NCBI GenBank assembly: GCA_902729315.2
Contig: LR746272.1
Span: 4,002,035-4,066,034, forward strand
Length of the DNA stretch: 64,000 nt
Direction of reading: 5' to 3'
From: Spirodela intermedia
Taxonomy: Eukaryota; Streptophyta; Magnoliopsida; Alismatales; Araceae
Below the pieces are notes generated by a model, which was not told the origin of the DNA, did not search any database, and worked only from the letters and a program-made list of their open reading frames with translations. Below are positions 61,305 to 64,000 of the stretch, one piece after another (position 1 is the stretch's first letter; the number at the start of each line of letters is the position of its first letter). A program made the translations under genes and the position numbers.

Positions 61305-63041
61305 TGACATGATTTAGTCTTTGTATAGTAAATCACGTAAATTTAAAATTTATAAAACTAGAAAATACGAATTTTTAGATATTTAGAAGTATTTCTGAAC
61401 AAATATATCAATTATAATTCAATAAAACTTTCAAAAATAGTGGTAATTTTTCAAGTCGATCACAAGGATGTAATATAATATTATTTAGTTATTTAGAATT
61501 TTTCTCAAAGAATACTATTTTCTATAAATTTTACACTAAGAAATTAAAATAAAATATATTTAAAATTCACAAAAAATGAAAATAAGGGTGCTGACGTCAA
61601 GATGACGTCAACACATGACAAATGCAAATCGGATGAAAACAGAGTTCCACCCAGTGATTCTTACATAAGCGATTACAAATAATTTAATTGATCAAATTAA
61701 GATCTGTAAAAGCCGAAAGAATTGTAATTGAATGAAGTATATCTTGGTAAATTTAAATCACACAAATTATTACTAAATGAAGTGGAAATTAAGTTGAAAG
61801 CAGGAAAATAGAGTTCTAGTGTCGCGGTGGCAATGCATCGGCGATGTACCGAAATCCTGAGTGTTCGGAAGGATCGCGTGTAGTGTCCATGGCCTCGAAG
61901 GCTCTCTTTGAATAAGGACGATGTGGGCAATCTCTAGATCTTCTTGTGAAGTCTAGAGATCAATGAAATGGGTCATTGAATCGTCTCCAGCAGCTGTCAC
62001 CCGATGGAGTAGAAAAATGACGACTTTGCGGCTCTCCGGCGGCTGTCACCCAACAGAGAGGAGCTGGATGGAGGTAGGCCGCATGTTAGGGAGCTTCATC
62101 CTCAAGTCCGCGTAGTAAGAGGAGGCTCTTCATCACATCCGGTACTCTCTCAAGAGGTGATGACTCGTCTCCTAGCAGATCGTCCTCTTCTCGATGACAC
62201 CTTGTTCATCGATCAATCGGAGATGCTTTACTCGATGGATTCGCGAACCTTTTATTACGAATCATTCAACAATTTTAGTAACAATGCTCCGTGAATCGCA
62301 TTAACAAGATTTTCGCTGATGATCCAGCAATTTTGGTGACTTAATCCTTCACTAGCGATCTGCAAGAAAGTCACGATAATCAGATAAAAAAATATGAGTT
62401 TTGGCTCTGAGAGGATTTGAATCCACGTCGGTTATCTGCTTGCATGAGAGAGATTGAAATAAGTACTCTAACACCCTCATCAAGTGATGTCATCATGATA
62501 TATCTCTATTATAAATAAGGGGTATTGTAGGTATTAAAATCATCGAAGCCTTTCGAAAGAAGGTGTGACACGAGTTTAGTCCCACATCGCTTGTGCACCG
62601 AAGTTTTAGGTGAATATATAGTAATATTATATTTACAAGCAAGTCCTTTTCTCCCACGTGTACGACCACTCCTTGCCCAACAACCGACTAGCCACCGATG
62701 ACGTAGAAGGGGAGTGGCACACAAGTGCCCCTATTAGCCCTAGCCGCTCAAGCCCTTACTCACGGCTCCTCTCCAACTGCACTTGTGGGCCCAACTAGCT
62801 GGCAAATCCCCCTCATTTTGCTATATTTTTATTTTTATTTTTATATCTTTATTTATCTTAAAAATAAGACTGTAAAAATCATATAAATTCATATAAAATC
62901 ACATAATTAGCCAAAAATTCATGTTAATCAACTGAAAACTATTTTTCACACTTTAACATAAATATAAGTCTATTTATCATGAGTTAAAGCTAAAACTATA
63001 TTATTTACTAATTATTAACTCATGATAATGAAGACTTATCA
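61305..63041 (-). mobile_element. Family A LTR, minus strand, long form
   Basis: 1737 bp with the optional 110 bp segment (about 62440-62570) and two 49 bp units. Flanks ACGAC and TCATC do not match. Confidence 0.88.
61592..61610 (-). promoter_or_regulatory. Best-kept paired TGACGTCA motif of the LTR
   Basis: Two perfect palindromes TGACGTCA at 61592-61599 and 61603-61610, separated by three bases, upstream of the LTR TATA-like region on the minus strand. Palindromic TGACGTCA is a strong bZIP target, and the tandem arrangement resembles as-1. Confidence 0.6.
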
Positions 63042-64000
63042 TCATCCTTACCTTGAGTTAGTCTTAAATTAATTATCACCTCCCCTCTATCTCTAGATCA
63101 AGCCAACATCAAGAAGATCAATGCCTTCATTCATGCTCAAGCCAATGTCATGAAGATCAACACCTTAATATGTGCTTAAGCTACCATCAATTGAACAGAA
63201 TTTGGATCAATTCACATTGTTTCCATTTGACGGATCTAAAAAGAGACGATCTTGTGTGCAAGAGAATCATCTTCATTTGGTAAATTTGCTCCTATTTATT
63301 TGAAACTAAATTGTGAGAAATTAGTTTTCCTCAAAAGCTAAAATTTAAGAAGAGAAAAGTGAGAGCTTTCCCAATTGGACCACCTAGAGCCATGAAATCT
63401 AAAATGAGATTTGAGAAAGCTCAAGTTAGTTAGAGTTGTAAAATTTAGTTGGTTGTTGAGTTTGAAATTCAGTGCATAAAATACTAAGAAAATAGTTTAA
63501 CCTAACAATGGAGTCGTTGGAGAGTGATTATAGGTGAAGAGGACTGAACCACTATAACATTGTGGTGTGGTTTTATTGATAATTAAATTTTTGAGTAGAA
63601 TTGTCTAGAGATTCAAGATTTGTGAAAAAAATAAAAGAGGAATTCACCTCCTCCCCTCTACCTCTTTTGATATCATGTCACCACTTAGAATCCAATAAGG
63701 TATAAGATTGACTTGTGAGTGTTTTTTTCCCTATCTCAATATGCGAAGGAACTAAGGACAGAAAAATTAATTAAAGGAAAAAACAAGTTAGTGTCTTGAT
63801 ATTTAGTTGTGTGAGAATAGACCCATGAAATAAAACTATATAAAGGAAATTTGCTGATACCATGAAGGTACCAAGGGTAAGAACCCCTAGTAAGTGGATC
63901 TAGGCTAGTGAATGTTGAGCCTTGTGAAATAGTGCATCGATCGTTGACTGTTGATTATTGTGATGAGCTGAACTAGTCAACTCAACATATGGCAGCCCAC
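63042..64000 (+). other. Possible copia LTR end and start of a new element
   Basis: AT-rich, no coding frame. AATTCACCTCCTCCCCTCT at 63641-63659 resembles the right end of many plant copia LTRs. It is followed by TGATATCATGTC (63668-63679), a weak match to the initiator-tRNA-Met primer site. The element would continue beyond the window. Confidence 0.35.

Overview
This is nuclear DNA from a flowering plant. Three things support that. A trehalose-6-phosphate phosphatase gene with eleven exons has plant-style short introns. There is an interstitial run of the plant telomere unit TTTAGGG. The transposable elements use plant tRNA-Asp (Ty3/gypsy) and initiator tRNA-Met (Ty1/copia) primer sites. I cannot name the species. 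There is no bacterial-style gene content.

The window has three zones. (1) About 1-24,980 is AT-rich retrotransposon sequence. (2) About 24,980-39,770 is a GC-richer gene island with few transposons and many CT/GA microsatellites. Its only recognisable host gene is the trehalose-6-phosphate phosphatase, on the minus strand (28159-30519). It has a TATA box and three CACGTG G-boxes upstream and one GC-AG intron. The same island holds an unusual double foldback (37222-37394), a C-rich G-quadruplex candidate and the telomere-like run. (3) About 39,770-64,000 is again nested retrotransposons, starting with a decayed copia element.

One LTR-retrotransposon family dominates both flanking zones; I call it family A. 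Its LTRs are about 1.5-1.75 kb, begin TGATAAG and end GTCA. At least thirteen complete or nearly complete LTRs and two fragments are present, in both orientations. Five-base target-site duplications prove four solo LTRs (AGTGG, GTATC, TTAAC, GTTAA). Two larger minus-strand elements (9805-17523 and 43271-52442) keep both LTRs, a tRNA-Asp primer site, a gag region and polypurine tracts. A third, plus-strand copy (1037 to about 6530) is rearranged. In all three copies the coding region is an Athila/Tat-type Gag followed by an acidic C-terminal extension. No protease, reverse transcriptase, RNase H or integrase was found, so the family looks non-autonomous (gag-only, TR-GAG-like). The LTR carries a conserved paired TGACG motif upstream of its TATA box, which suggests a stress-type promoter. 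Insertions inside insertions give a relative order of events. Several LTRs lack matching flanks, which points to recombination between copies.

A second repeat family (B) occurs in opposite orientations at 42161-43270 and 57500-60270, and its central module resembles that of LTR A. The remaining long stretches hold decayed copia fragments, microsatellites or nothing I can identify.
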